64,000 nt of DNA from Gammaproteobacteria bacterium HGW-Gammaproteobacteria-11 (GTDB taxonomy: Bacteria > Pseudomonadota > Gammaproteobacteria > Pseudomonadales > Pseudomonadaceae), in the NCBI GenBank assembly GCA_002840055.1, contig PGZJ01000003.1, positions 248,001 to 312,000 on the forward strand, read 5' to 3'. The translations under genes and the position numbers were made by a program. Shown here piece after piece: positions 63,682 through 64,000 of the stretch; position 1 is the stretch's first letter, and each line of letters starts with the position of its first letter. The notes beneath the pieces are model-generated. The model saw only the letters and a program-made list of their open reading frames with translations. It was not told where the DNA came from and made no database searches.

Positions 63682-64000
63682 CTACATGAGAAAATTGATA
63701 CCTACGCCCAGCAACAGCAGGGCGAACAGGCGTTTCAGCAACCGTTGTGACAAACGGTGCGCCAGCCGGGCACCAAAGCCGGCAAACAGCATGCTGGTCG
63801 CCGCAATACCCAGCAGCGCGGGCAGATACACATAACCCAGACTCCACTCAGGTAACGGCTCGGCGGCCCAGCCGGTCCAGATAAAACTCAGTGCCCCAGC
63901 TATGGCTATCGGCAGGCCACAGGCCGATGAGGTGGCTACCGCCTGTTGCATCGGGATACTACGCCAGACCAGGAAAGGCACGGTGAGCGAGCCGCCGCCA
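63682..64000 (-). CDS. TSUP (TauE/SafE) sulfite-exporter-family permease (5' end outside window)
   Basis: The last ~106 codons of a minus-strand gene. The readable part begins GGGSLTVPFLVWRSIPMQQAVATSSACGLPIAIAGALSFIW, the second conserved repeat of TSUP permeases, and ends VGINFLM. Members export or import sulfite, sulfoacetate or similar anions, but many have other substrates. The gene lies just upstream of lgt. Confidence 0.88.
   Translation of the reverse strand, partial: GGGSLTVPFLVWRSIPMQQAVATSSACGLPIAIAGALSFIWTGWAAEPLPEWSLGYVYLPALLGIAATSMLFAGFGARLAHRLSQRLLKRLFALLLLGVGINFLM

Noticed and set aside
1-64000. Mobile elements, tRNA-linked integration, or CRISPR arrays
   Set aside because: No transposase, integrase, tRNA gene, direct-repeat array or attachment duplication was seen; the composition change toward 26-50 kb is the only hint of transfer.

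Overview
The window is a piece of a gammaproteobacterial chromosome, most likely Pseudomonadaceae (Pseudomonas or a close relative). The signs are the sfnG and sfnECR genes, an OprD porin, the oscA-sbp-cysTWA sulfate module beside ilvD, and the tight folA-thyA-lgt block followed by a TSUP transporter. No rRNA, tRNA, CRISPR array, insertion sequence or transposase was seen. The left ~14 kb looks clearly more GC-rich than the 26-50 kb stretch.

Nearly everything from 1 to about 57.6 kb concerns sulfur acquisition. (1) 1-10.3 kb: dimethylsulfone monooxygenase SfnG (5' end outside the window), a truncated AMP-binding protein, a LivGHMKF-type ABC importer and, divergent, sfnE-sfnC-sfnR. (2) 10.9-16.8 kb: an SsuD/MsuD-type alkanesulfonate monooxygenase, an amidohydrolase, an OprD-type porin, a small rhodanese, an SBF-like transporter and an AraC regulator. 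(3) 17.0-21.2 kb: rhodanese, serine acetyltransferase, SrpI-type Family 2A encapsulin shell and a cysteine desulfurase with a ~205-residue disordered N-terminal cargo region. This is a sulfur-storage nanocompartment operon. (4) 21.3-26.7 kb: a sulfonate/taurine-type ABC importer with an acyl-CoA-dehydrogenase-like flavoprotein, an AhpD-like protein and a divergent AraC regulator.

(5) 27-50.6 kb is the least familiar part. It has a dedicated tonB-exbB-exbD operon. A nine-gene minus-strand operon encodes a fumarate-reductase-like flavoprotein, ferredoxin, binding lipoprotein, two permeases, flavin reductase, nitroreductase, a sigma-54 activator and a DszB-like protein without the catalytic cysteine. 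A second minus-strand set encodes a TonB-dependent receptor, an SsuB/TauB-type ATPase, a heterodimeric exporter-fold ABC pair, a RibF-like FAD synthetase, an MFS transporter and Zn-independent GTP cyclohydrolase FolE2. The first operon has permeases without an ATPase and the second an ATPase without permeases, so they probably form one importer. Each of the three transcription units has a -24/-12 sigma-54 promoter, and three SfnR-like activators lie in the window (7.3, 30.2 and 49.5 kb). This suggests a sigma-54 sulfur-starvation regulon joining outer-membrane uptake, inner-membrane uptake and flavin-dependent desulfurization.

(6) 50.8-64 kb returns to ordinary chromosome: a rhombosortase pseudogene with two in-frame stops, a class-II glutamine amidotransferase, YghU, cysA-cysW-cysT-sbp, a newly noticed Cys-rich leader ORF before sbp, oscA, ilvD, a GGDEF/EAL protein, folA, thyA, lgt and a partial TSUP permease.
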